From the NCBI RefSeq assembly GCF_030283145.1, contig NZ_JASNWE010000002.1, positions 1,178,001 through 1,242,000 of the forward strand: a DNA stretch of 64,000 bases, given 5' to 3'. Each line of letters opens with the position of its first letter. Position 1 is the stretch's first letter. The position numbers were made by a program, and so were the translations under genes. Under the pieces are notes generated by a model that saw nothing but the letters and a program-made list of their open reading frames with translations, was not told the origin of the DNA and searched no databases. Source of the DNA: Actinomadura xylanilytica (GTDB taxonomy: Bacteria > Actinomycetota > Actinomycetes > Streptosporangiales > Streptosporangiaceae). Shown in pieces: positions 46,131 through 56,675 of this stretch.

Positions 46131-46960
46131 TGGAGACGGCCCGTGCCAAGGCGATGTGGATCGCGGTCTCGCTGCTCATCCTGGTCTGGACGGTGTTCCC
46201 GATCCTGTGGATCGTGATGCTGTCCTTCAAGCGGCCCGGCGAGATCGGCAACCAGCGGGGGTTCCTCCCGCACACCTGGACCTGGGAGAACTACCGGACG
46301 GTCTTCGAGACCGATCTGTTCACCGCGGCGCTGGTCAACTCGATCGGCATCTCGCTGATCGCCACGGTGGTCGGGGTGGTGTTCGCGACGCTGGTCGCGT
46401 ACGCGATCGCGCGGCTGGAGTTCCCCGGCAAGCGGCTCATCCTGTCGTTCGCGCTGGCCATCGCGATGTTCCCGGTGGTGTCGCTGGTCGGGCCGCTGTT
46501 CGACCTGTGGCGCGACGTCGGTCTGTACGACACCTGGCCGGGGCTGATCATCCCCTACATCTCGTTCGCGCTGCCGCTGGCGATCTGGACGCTGTCGGCG
46601 TTCTTCCGCGAGATCCCGTGGGAGATGGAGCAGGCCGCGCAGGTCGACGGCGCCACCACCTGGCAGGCGTTCCGCAAGGTGATCGTGCCGCTGGCGGCGC
46701 CCGGGGTGTTCACCGCCGCGATCCTCACCTTCTTCTTCTGCTGGAACGACTTCGTCTTCGGCATCTCGCTGACCTCGACCGACCGCGCCCGCCCGGTGCC
46801 GGCGGCGCTGGCGTTCTTCACCGGCGAGTCGCAGTTCGAGCAGCCCACCACGGCCATCTGCGCGGCGGCGGTCGTGGTGACCGTGCCCGTCGTCGTCATC
46901 GTCCTGCTGTTCCAGCGCCGCATCGTCGCCGGGCTCACGTCCGGCGCCGTCAAGGGCTAG
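46130..46960 (+). CDS. sugB: Sugar ABC transporter permease, SugB/MalG-like
   Basis: A 276-residue permease with six helices (IAVSLLILVWTVFPILWIVM first) and the EAA loop EQAAQVDGATTWQAFRKVIV near residue 165. It pairs with the preceding permease. The typical MalG segment NSIGISLIATVVGVVFATLV and FCWNDFVFGISLT are present. ATG at 46130 overlaps the previous stop. Confidence 0.9.
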   Translation: METARAKAMWIAVSLLILVWTVFPILWIVMLSFKRPGEIGNQRGFLPHTWTWENYRTVFETDLFTAALVNSIGISLIATVVGVVFATLVAYAIARLEFPGKRLILSFALAIAMFPVVSLVGPLFDLWRDVGLYDTWPGLIIPYISFALPLAIWTLSAFFREIPWEMEQAAQVDGATTWQAFRKVIVPLAAPGVFTAAILTFFFCWNDFVFGISLTSTDRARPVPAALAFFTGESQFEQPTTAICAAAVVVTVPVVVIVLLFQRRIVAGLTSGAVKG

Positions 46961-46969
46961 AGGAGAACC

Positions 46970-48217
<1,248 letters not shown>

Positions 48218-48263
48218 CCGGAAGGTCAGGACGTCGTTGATCATTCATGGCAGTATCGGGAGG

Positions 48264-48968
48264 ATGCCGAACGGATCCATGTACGAAGCATTCGCCGAGG
48301 AGTACGCCGTCCACGCCGAGGGCGGGGCCTACAACGCCCTCTACGATCGTCCGGCCGTGCTGGGGCTCGCCGGCGACGTCAGCGGGAAGACGGTCCTGGA
48401 CGCCGCGTGCGGCCCCGGGTTCTACGCCGCGGAGCTGCTCCGGCGCGGCGCGCGGGTCATCGGATGCGACCAGAGCCCGACGTTCGTGGAGCTGGCCCGG
48501 GACCGTTCCGGCGGGCGGGCCGACCTCAGGGTGCACGACCTGTCCGAGCCCCTCGACTGGGTGCCGGACGGGTCGGTCGACCTGGTGCTGATGGCGCTGG
48601 CGGTGCACTACCTCGACGACCAGGTCGCGCTGCTCCGCGAACTGCGGCGCGTCCTGGCGCCCGGGGGCGCGCTGGTCCTGTCGACCGAGCACCCCATGAC
48701 CGCGTGGCTGCGCCTCGGCGGCTCCTACTTCGCCGAGGAGCCGGTCGAGGAGTCGCTGAATGACGAGGCCGACTGGCCCGTCCGGATGTGGCGGCGGCCG
48801 TTGACGTCGATCGTCGCGCAGTTCCGCGAGGCCGGCTTCCTCATCGAGGAGCTGCTCGAACCGAGGCCCGTCCCGGCGATGGCCGAGCGGTTCCCCGCCG
48901 ACTACGCCCGGCTGGAGGAGTGTCCGGCGTTCATCGCGTTCCGGCTGGTCCCCGCTCCGGCGCGCTGA
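48264..48968 (+). CDS. Class I SAM-dependent methyltransferase
   Basis: A 234-residue methyltransferase_11-type protein. Motif I is GKTVLDAACGPGFYAAELL, followed by ARVIGCDQSPTFVELARDR (acidic residue for the ribose), LRVHDLSEPLDWVPDGSVD and LVLMALAVHYLDD, then LRELRRVLAPGGALVLSTEH. The start is uncertain: ATG 48264 has GGGAGG directly against it, ATG 48279 has it 12 bases away, and a TTG at 48237 has AGGACG. Substrate unknown. It follows the importer by 46 bases. Confidence 0.87.
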   Translation: MPNGSMYEAFAEEYAVHAEGGAYNALYDRPAVLGLAGDVSGKTVLDAACGPGFYAAELLRRGARVIGCDQSPTFVELARDRSGGRADLRVHDLSEPLDWVPDGSVDLVLMALAVHYLDDQVALLRELRRVLAPGGALVLSTEHPMTAWLRLGGSYFAEEPVEESLNDEADWPVRMWRRPLTSIVAQFREAGFLIEELLEPRPVPAMAERFPADYARLEECPAFIAFRLVPAPAR

Positions 48969-49002
48969 GGGCGGAGCCCTCGCCGGCGGGCGGGGGCGAG
49001 CC

Positions 49003-49036
49003 CTCTCCCGGGGGCGGGGCGGTGCCCCCGGGAGAG
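49003..49036. terminator. Bidirectional hairpin
   Basis: CTCTCCCGGGGGC (49003-49015) pairs perfectly with GCCCCCGGGAGAG (49024-49036) around an eight-base loop, between the convergent methyltransferase and protease genes. Confidence 0.8.
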
Positions 49037-49043
49037 GAGCCGG

Positions 49044-52000
49044 TCAGGCCAGGCCGTACGCCCGGATGACCGTCTGGGTCACCGCGTTGCCCGCCTTGTC
49101 GGTGGCGGTGGCGCGCAGCGAGACCGCCGTGGCGCCGGACGGCGGGGTGACCGAGGCGACGCCGGCGCCCGGGGTGCCCGCCGCCGGGACGCTCCGCCAG
49201 GTCGCGCCGTCATCGAAGGACGCCTCGACCTTGAGCGACGCGGGCGCGGAGGCGGGGGCGCCGGAGTTGCGCTCCACCCAGTAGGGGATGCGGGTGGGCT
49301 TCCCCTTGGCCGCCTGGTTGTTCTCGTTCAGGCCGGCGGGCATGAGGTTGACCACCTGGAGCGGCAGCCCGGTCTTCGCCGCGGTCTTGGCCGAACGGAA
49401 CGTCCAGACGGTGTCGAGCCGCGTCGAGAGCGCGGCCAGCGGGCTTTTCTCGCGGGTGAGCGACTCGTGCAGCGTGTAGGCCGCGGCCTCGTCGGGGAGG
49501 TCGGCGGTGAGCTCGACCGCCCCGTACCCAGGACGGAGCTTCCCTTCTGAGACCACGGTGTCGCCGCGGCTGAGGCGGAGCGTCCCTTCCATGGTGCTGT
49601 CGGTGGTGCAGACCTCCCGCGCGCCGGTCACCGGGCAGGACGTCGACACTTTGGTCTGAGAGCCGTCGCGGAAGTTGCTCCAGTCGTTGAGGTTCTGGCC
49701 GAGGACGCCCGCGTTCCACGCGTCGGCCTGGGGTCCCGCCCGGTAGGAGCGGGGGTCGCGGAACGCGCGGACGATCTCGCTGTCGGGGTCGTCGCCGTAG
49801 AGGCGCAGCTCCGAGCTCCAGAAGACCTTCGGGTCGGCCCGCAGGTAGATCGCGACCGTGCCCGGGAACGGGCGCGTGACGCTCTGCCCGACGCTCTCGT
49901 ACGCCCCGGTCTCGGAGTTGTAGCCGACCCAGCGCAGCAGGGCGGTGCCCGCCTTGCCGTGCGAGCGCACGGTGGTGTCGAGCCGCGCCATCTCGGCGCG
50001 GCGGGTGCGCAGCGCGGGATCCGCGGGGATCTGCTTCAGCGCGTACCCGTAGTCGCGGAAGATGTAGGGGCTCGGCGCCTCCGGCGTGGTGCCCTGCTTC
50101 TGCCAGGTGGAGGTGACCGCGTAGCGGAGCTGGTCGTGCTTGGCGGGCTGCACCGACATCCGCGCCGTGGAGTTCCCGTACAGGTACATGATCGAGGCGG
50201 CCTCGCCCACGGCGAACGTCATCGTGGCGGTCGCCTCGGTCAGCTCCGAGCCGGGCTGGTCGTTGGTCAGCTCGATCGGGGTGGTGCGGCGGGCGTCGAA
50301 GGGGATCTCGCGGGCGCCGGGGGCGAGGTCGTACACCTGCCGGAAGCCGCTCGTCCACGCCGAGCCGGTCTTCACCTGGGTGCCGATGACGTACCGGCCG
50401 GCCGGCACCCGCGCCCGGGCGATGCCGTCCGCACCCGCCAGCGCGTTGATGCTCTCGAAGGTGTCGACGTTCTGCACCATGACGTAGTTGTAGGCGGCGG
50501 GCTTCCCGTCGCGGTCGGTCGCGGGCATCGCGAGGTTGGTGGTCGGCGGCTCGACGAAGCCGGTCACCGGCGTCCGCACGACCGGGCCGGACGCGGTGGA
50601 CGCGGTGATCTGGCCGGCGAACGTGTTGGTCTTGATCGCGTCCGTGCCGCGCATGGTGAGGGTCACGTCGGCCGTGCCGTTCGCGGGGACGGTGACGCGG
50701 TTCCGGTCGAGCGTCCCGGAGACGGGCTTGCCGTCGGCGGTGGCCAGCGCGACGGTGAGGTCGAGGTCGACGGGCGCGGCGCCGGAGTTGGTGTAGGTGA
50801 CCTTCTTGGCGAGCTCGGAGGGGCCGGAGTCGGGCCACCTGAGGTCGCCGGCGACGCTGGGCGGCGAGGTCGACACCTCTTGCGTGACGGCCTTGCCGAC
50901 GTCCACCCGCCCGGAGCCCTGGATGTTCGGCGACACCCCGTCGAGGGGCTTGGCCGAGGCCATCAGGGTCGACTTGAGGCGCGGCCCGGCCCAGTCGGGG
51001 TGCTGCTGCGCGAGGATCGCCGCGGCGCCCGCGACGTGCGGGGTGGCGGTCGACGTGCCGGACAGCCGGGTGTAGTTCGCGTCGACCGGGGAGCCGAGCC
51101 CGGTGTCCTTGGCGCGCGCGGCGGTGATCCCGACTCCGGGCGCCATGATCTCGGGCTTGAGCGAGAAGTCGCCGATCCGCGGGCCCTGCGTCTGCGTCGC
51201 CGGCCTGTCGTCGCGGTCCACGCTGGTGACGGCGAGGGCCTGCTCGGCGCCGGCCGGGAGCGAGGTGAACATCGGCATCGGGAAGGGGATGTCGCCCGCG
51301 GCGGCGACGAACAGCGTCCCGGTCTCCTTGGTCAGGTCGTTGACGGCCGCCTCCACCGGGTCGAGGTCGGGGCTGTCGCAGAAGCAGGTCATGCTCAGGT
51401 TGACGACCTTGGCCTTGGCCTCCCTGGCCGCCCACGTCATGCCGTCGATCAGCCAGGACTCCTGGCCCTCGCCGGCGTCGTCGAGCACCTTGCCGCTGAC
51501 GAGCGTCGCGTCCGGGGCGACGCCCCGGTACCTGCCGCCGGACGCGGCGCCCGACCCGGCCACGACCGAGGCGACGTGGGTGCCGTGGCCGAAGCGGTCG
51601 TCGGCGGACGCCGCGGTGGTGAAGTTGCGGCTCTCGGCGACCTTCAGGTCGGGGTGCGAGCCGTCCACACCGGAGTCGAGCACGGCGACCTTGACGCCCT
51701 TGCCGGTCAGGCCCTTCTCCCAGGCGGCGGGGGCGCCGATCTGCGGGACGCTGCCGTCCAGGCTCGCCTTGAGCCTGGCGTCGAGCCAGAGCCGCGCCGA
51801 GGGGTCGGCGGTGAAGCCCTTCCAGAGCTGCGGCAGCGCGGACTTGGGTGCCTCGGCGGCGGTGAGGCCGGTGCCGGGGAGCGCCCGCGTCCGGCCGGAC
51901 TTCAGCGCGGCGCCCGCGCCCTTCATGATGAGCGGCAGGCCGGCCCGGTTCGCGTCGTCGTAGCCGGCGGCGAGCAGCCGGTCGACCTCGAACAGCCGCC

Positions 52001-52361
52001 GGTCCAGCCGTCCCGCCGCGATCAGCGGCTGGGCGTCCACCGGCGTCACCGTGATCTTGTCCTTGGTGACGACGGCGTTGTAGCCGGCCGGCTTCCGGCC
52101 GGGGGCGGCGTTCAGCGTGACCCGGGGGCGGTGCCCGGGGGCGGGGGTGACCGTCACCCGGTCACCGGTGATCAGCGTGACCGTCCGCGCCGGGCCGCCC
52201 GCCCCGGCGGCGCCGGCGGGCCTGGCGGACGTGTCGGGGCCGGGCGCGGCGCCCGCCGCCGGGCCTGGCACGGCGGTGGCCGCCAGCACGGCGGTCAGGG
52301 ACGCGATGGCCGCGATCCCCGCCCTCCGGCGTCGTCGGAACCTGCTCTGCACATCGGTCAC
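49044..52361 (-). CDS. Large secreted subtilisin-like serine protease
   Basis: A 1105-residue exported S8 protein. From GTG at 52361 (GAGGAG upstream) there is a basic start (RFRRRRRAGIAAIASLTAVL), a signal peptide and a propeptide to about residue 190. The catalytic domain has Asp in VKVAVLDSGVDGSHPDLK, His in DDRFGHGTHVASVVAG and Ser in YTRLSGTSTATPHVAG. The oxyanion-hole position reads LFVAAAGDIPFPM, with Asp where most family members have Asn. The large C-terminal half (about 490-1105) contains beta-sandwich-like modules (VTYTNSGAAPVDLDLTVALA) and ends in VTQTVIRAYGLA. Probably a nutritional or developmental exoprotease. Confidence 0.9.
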   Translation of the reverse strand: MTDVQSRFRRRRRAGIAAIASLTAVLAATAVPGPAAGAAPGPDTSARPAGAAGAGGPARTVTLITGDRVTVTPAPGHRPRVTLNAAPGRKPAGYNAVVTKDKITVTPVDAQPLIAAGRLDRRLFEVDRLLAAGYDDANRAGLPLIMKGAGAALKSGRTRALPGTGLTAAEAPKSALPQLWKGFTADPSARLWLDARLKASLDGSVPQIGAPAAWEKGLTGKGVKVAVLDSGVDGSHPDLKVAESRNFTTAASADDRFGHGTHVASVVAGSGAASGGRYRGVAPDATLVSGKVLDDAGEGQESWLIDGMTWAAREAKAKVVNLSMTCFCDSPDLDPVEAAVNDLTKETGTLFVAAAGDIPFPMPMFTSLPAGAEQALAVTSVDRDDRPATQTQGPRIGDFSLKPEIMAPGVGITAARAKDTGLGSPVDANYTRLSGTSTATPHVAGAAAILAQQHPDWAGPRLKSTLMASAKPLDGVSPNIQGSGRVDVGKAVTQEVSTSPPSVAGDLRWPDSGPSELAKKVTYTNSGAAPVDLDLTVALATADGKPVSGTLDRNRVTVPANGTADVTLTMRGTDAIKTNTFAGQITASTASGPVVRTPVTGFVEPPTTNLAMPATDRDGKPAAYNYVMVQNVDTFESINALAGADGIARARVPAGRYVIGTQVKTGSAWTSGFRQVYDLAPGAREIPFDARRTTPIELTNDQPGSELTEATATMTFAVGEAASIMYLYGNSTARMSVQPAKHDQLRYAVTSTWQKQGTTPEAPSPYIFRDYGYALKQIPADPALRTRRAEMARLDTTVRSHGKAGTALLRWVGYNSETGAYESVGQSVTRPFPGTVAIYLRADPKVFWSSELRLYGDDPDSEIVRAFRDPRSYRAGPQADAWNAGVLGQNLNDWSNFRDGSQTKVSTSCPVTGAREVCTTDSTMEGTLRLSRGDTVVSEGKLRPGYGAVELTADLPDEAAAYTLHESLTREKSPLAALSTRLDTVWTFRSAKTAAKTGLPLQVVNLMPAGLNENNQAAKGKPTRIPYWVERNSGAPASAPASLKVEASFDDGATWRSVPAAGTPGAGVASVTPPSGATAVSLRATATDKAGNAVTQTVIRAYGLA

Positions 52362-52423
52362 ACTGACCACTCCTCGGCGCGGGGAGACCCTCGGGACGGC
52401 GGTGGTGCCGGCCGTCCCAAACG

Positions 52424-52443
52424 ATGCCACCATATGCTGGCAT
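52424..52443. promoter_or_regulatory. Short dyad upstream of the large protease
   Basis: ATGCCA-ccatatgc-TGGCAT, a 6-bp dyad with flanking AACG and CGTT, lies 63 bases upstream of the protease start in a rare AT-richer patch. It may be an operator or promoter element; support is weak. Confidence 0.35.
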
Positions 52444-52511
52444 GATCGTTGTGACCAGACCCCGCCGCCCCGGTGGCCACTTCAGGCGGCCGTCGGCGGT
52501 CGGGCCGGGGG

Positions 52512-53692
<1,181 letters not shown>

Positions 53693-53696
<4 letters not shown>

Positions 53697-54553
53697 GCGT
53701 CCTCTCCTCCGGCGGTGGCGGGAATCAGCCCCAGGCCCACGAGTTCGGTCAGCGGGTCGGTGACACTGCACGTACCGAACGATACGAACGCGGCCCGCGC
53801 GGCTGCCGCACCGGCGCCGTCCAGCGCGGCGACCCGGGCGGCCACGGCGGCGGCGTCGCGGTCCGCGAGCGTGCGCGCGACCTCGGCGGTGGGCCGGTGG
53901 CGGAGCGCGGTGTCGGCGGCGAGCAGCAGGTTGAGGAAGCCGTGCTGGTCGAAGCCGGTCTCCGGGTCGGTGCCGCGGACGGCGTGGTGCAGCCCGGCGG
54001 TGGCCTTGAACGCCACCCCCGCGTCCACCGCGGCGGTGATCGCGGCGGCCAGCTCGGCCGGGTCCGGGTACAGGTCGGCGGTCACCCCGCCGGTCCGGAA
54101 CTTGGCGCGGTGCGAGGTGCGGGCGAGCGCGGCGACGAACCCGGGTCCGCGGCCGTCCCGGGGGACCTCGACGAAGACCGGCACGTCCTGGTGGACGCGG
54201 TCGAGGGCGGCGAGGAAGTCGGCCGCCCCCATCCCGGTCGGGACCGCGACCTCCAGCGCCCGCAGGTCGATGGGCAGCCCCGCGACCGCGGACAGCACGC
54301 CCGGGATCTGGGCGGGCCCGCCGGGCGCGGTGACCGACAGGTCGAGCGGCGGGGCGTCGCCCGCGAGCAGCGGGGCGAGCGCGTCGAGCGCGGGCGCGGC
54401 GAGGACGAGCGGGCCGACCAGCTCGGCGTACGACGCCGTCCGGTGCAGCCGGTGCGCGGCCACCGCGTCCGGCAGCGGCATCAGGCCGGGCGGGAACATC
54501 GCCGCGTCGTCGCACAGCCCGGCGGCGAAGGCGGGCAGGGCGGGCGCGGTCAC
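53693..54553 (-). CDS. Conserved protein of unknown function between hmgA and fahA
   Basis: A 286-residue protein, GTG start, overlapping hmgA (GTGA) at one end and fahA (ATGA) at the other, so all three should be made together. It looks like a TIM-barrel-type enzyme: CDDAAMFPPGLMPLPDAVAA at the start, RALEVAVPTGMG, VPVFVEVP, AKFRTGGV, GVAFKATAGLHHAVRG, HGFLNLLLAAD and a final FVSFGTCSVTDPLTELVGLG. The conserved-looking Lys and His in FKATAGLHH and Asp-Asp in CDDA could be active-site residues. The expected maleylacetoacetate isomerase of the pathway is not in the window, and this gene takes its place. That role is inference. Confidence 0.8.
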
Positions 54554-55749
54554 CGGGCCGGGCCCCGTCCGGCCCAGCTCCAGGCGTAGCCGGGATCCTC
54601 GCAGGCCAGGCCGCCCTCGCCGAGCTCCAGCGGGCGGAAGGTGTCGACCATGACGGCCAGCTCCTGGACGGACCCGGCGCCGATGCTGCCCTCGTACGCG
54701 CCGGGCTGCGGGCCGTGGGCGTGCCCGCCGGGGTGCACCGACACCGAGCCCGGCCCGATCCCTGATCCCTTGCGCGCCGCGTAGTCGCCGCCGCAGTAGA
54801 ACATGATCTCGTCGGAGTCGACGTTGGAGTGGTAGTACGGCGCCGGGATCGACAGCGGGTGGTAGTCGACCATCCGCGGCACGAAGTTGCAGACCACGAA
54901 GCCGCTGCCCTCGAAGACCTGGTGCGCGGGCGGCGGCTGGTGCACCCGGCCGGTGATCGGCTCGAAGTCGTGGACGCTGAAGGTGTAGGGATACAGGCAG
55001 CCGTCCCAGCCGACGACGTCGAACGGGTGCCGCGCGTAGGTGAGGCGGCTGCCGGCGGGTCCGCGCGAGCCGCGGTGCCTGACCAGCACCTCGACGTCGG
55101 TGCCCTCGAGCTGGAGGGGCGCGCCCGGCCCGTGCAGGTCGCGCTCGCAGTACGGCGCGTTCTCCAGGAGCTGCCCAAAGCGCGACAGGTAGCGCTTGGG
55201 CGGCGCGACGTGGCCGGTGGCCTCGATGACGTACGCGCGCAGCGGCCGGTCGCCGGACGGGAGCCAGCGGTGCGTGGTGGACGCGGGGAGCACGACGTAG
55301 TCGCCCTCGTCCGCGCGCAGCGAACCGAAGACGGTCTCGACGGTCGCGGCGCCGGACTCGACGTAGACGATCTCGTCGCCGGTCGCGTTGCGGTACAGCG
55401 GCGACGCGGCGGCCGAGACCACGTAGGACAGGCGGACCTCGGCGTTTCCGAGGATCAGGCGCCGGCCGGTGACCACATCGGTGCCGGCCCAGGTCTCCTC
55501 GGGGAACAGCTCGTGCAGCTTGAGGTGGCGCGGCTTGAGCGGATGGTTCGGCACGGTCGCCTGGTCCGGCGGCTCCCAGGCCCGCGCGTCGACGACGGCC
55601 GACGGGATCTCGCGGTGGTAGAGCAGCGAGGAGTCGGACGAGAAGCCCTCCTCGCCCATCAGCTCCTCGAAGTAGAGCCGTCCGGCCTCGTCGCGGTGCT
55701 GGGTGTGGCGCTTCGGGGGCACGTCGCCGATCCGGCGGTAGTACGCCAT
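54550..55749 (-). CDS. hmgA: Homogentisate 1,2-dioxygenase
   Basis: A 399-residue cupin-fold iron dioxygenase opening the ring of homogentisate to maleylacetoacetate. Visible segments: YYRRIGDVPPKRHTQHRDEA, RNATGDEIVYVESGAATVET, GDYVVLPASTTHRW, HPFDVVGWDGCLYPYTFSVH, YYHSNVDSDEIMFYCGGDYA (Fe ligand region) and VSVHPGGHAHGPQPGAYEGS (Fe ligands). First of the catabolic genes, just downstream of a conserved motif and the MarR gene. GGAGGGAGAGG precedes the ATG at 55749. Confidence 0.95.
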   Translation of the reverse strand: MAYYRRIGDVPPKRHTQHRDEAGRLYFEELMGEEGFSSDSSLLYHREIPSAVVDARAWEPPDQATVPNHPLKPRHLKLHELFPEETWAGTDVVTGRRLILGNAEVRLSYVVSAAASPLYRNATGDEIVYVESGAATVETVFGSLRADEGDYVVLPASTTHRWLPSGDRPLRAYVIEATGHVAPPKRYLSRFGQLLENAPYCERDLHGPGAPLQLEGTDVEVLVRHRGSRGPAGSRLTYARHPFDVVGWDGCLYPYTFSVHDFEPITGRVHQPPPAHQVFEGSGFVVCNFVPRMVDYHPLSIPAPYYHSNVDSDEIMFYCGGDYAARKGSGIGPGSVSVHPGGHAHGPQPGAYEGSIGAGSVQELAVMVDTFRPLELGEGGLACEDPGYAWSWAGRGPAR

Positions 55750-55776
55750 GCCTCTCCCTCCGGGTCCGTCCGGGAT

Positions 55777-55800
55777 CTAGTACATGTGTGAATCACTTTG
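55777..55800. promoter_or_regulatory. Putative MarR operator upstream of hmgA
   Basis: CTAGTACATGTGTGAATCAC beginning at 55777, closely matching the sequence upstream of the MarR gene (CTAGTACATG identical, then TGA-A-CACTTTG versus TGATTACTTG). It lies 28 bases before the hmgA start. Confidence 0.65.
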
Positions 55801-55890
55801 CCGTGACACTACGGCCCCGGGGCGCCGCTGAGAACCCCTGGCCGGCGCTCGCGGCGTCCGGTTCGGGCCGGGACCGGACGGAGCCCGCTC

Positions 55891-56493
55891 TCAGGTGCGC
55901 TCGCGGACGTCGAACTGGTCGCGGTTGGCGATGAGCTTGTCGAGCAGCAGGATCAGGATGTCCTGCTCGGCCTCGGTCAGCACCCCGGCCCACTGCCGCT
56001 CGCGGTCGTTCTGCGCCTGGAAGACCTCCAGCATCGCCCGCCGCCCCGCGCCGGTCAGCGACATCAGCACCGACCGGCCGTCGTGCTCGGCGGGCCCGCG
56101 CAGCAGCAGCCCGCCCGCGACCAGCGTCTTGGCGAGGTTGGACACCGCGGCCCGGCTCATCCCGGCCAGCGTGGCGGCCCGGCCCGGCTCCAGCGGCCCG
56201 GCCAGCCAGGTGACGAACAGCAGCCGGAACGCCGCCCACGAGTGGCCGCGCGGCCGGTGCACCGCGGACTCGAGGTCGTAGGTGACGATCATCGAGGCCC
56301 GGTTGAGGGTCAGCAGCAGCCGGGTCGCGCGCCGGTTCCCGAAGCCGTACTCCTCCGCCAGGCGCCGCCCGGCCAGCTCGACGAAGGACCAGAAGTCGAG
56401 CTCGGCGCCCTCGGTGCCATCGGCGCCGCCCGTGTCGTCGGCGCTGCCCGTTCCGTCCGCGTCGTCCGCGTCGGCACCGCTCTCCTCGGCCAT
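55891..56493 (-). CDS. MarR-family regulator of the homogentisate genes
   Basis: A 200-residue MarR protein with an acidic, Gly/Asp-rich 32-residue start, then helices and the winged helix-turn-helix PLEPGRAATLAGMSRAAVSN with LAKTLVAGGLLLRGPAEHDG (wing with the D-x-R-S signature) near residues 95-150. It is on the same strand as hmgA, 141 bases upstream, and divergent from a TPP enzyme. Near-identical motifs occur upstream of hmgA and of its own gene, so it probably represses the catabolic operon and itself, with a pathway intermediate as inducer. Confidence 0.87.
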   Translation of the reverse strand: MAEESGADADDADGTGSADDTGGADGTEGAELDFWSFVELAGRRLAEEYGFGNRRATRLLLTLNRASMIVTYDLESAVHRPRGHSWAAFRLLFVTWLAGPLEPGRAATLAGMSRAAVSNLAKTLVAGGLLLRGPAEHDGRSVLMSLTGAGRRAMLEVFQAQNDRERQWAGVLTEAEQDILILLLDKLIANRDQFDVRERT

Positions 56494-56530
56494 GGCCGCA
56501 ACCCTAGCCGCGCCGCGAGGCCGGGCCTAA

Positions 56531-56553
56531 CTAGTACATGGATTGATTACTTG
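56531..56553. promoter_or_regulatory. Putative MarR operator between marR and the TPP-enzyme gene
   Basis: CTAGTACATGGATTGATTAC followed by TTG, starting at 56531, 38 bases upstream of the MarR start. The first ten bases match the hmgA-upstream site exactly. It could affect both divergent genes. Confidence 0.65.
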
Positions 56554-56675
56554 CCCGCCCCGGGTGATTCGGCTGGTCGCGTGGTTAGAGTGAAGATCAC
56601 CGGGAATTCCCCCAGGGCACGGGGGCGGTGGCACCCGCCGTCCCGCCCGCGCGAGCCGGTGAGGTGGGGGAGAGC

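Noticed and set aside
49210..51435. 741-residue minus-strand frame inside the large protease
   Set aside because: It is a shadow in another frame of the protease gene, with Arg/Gly-rich composition.
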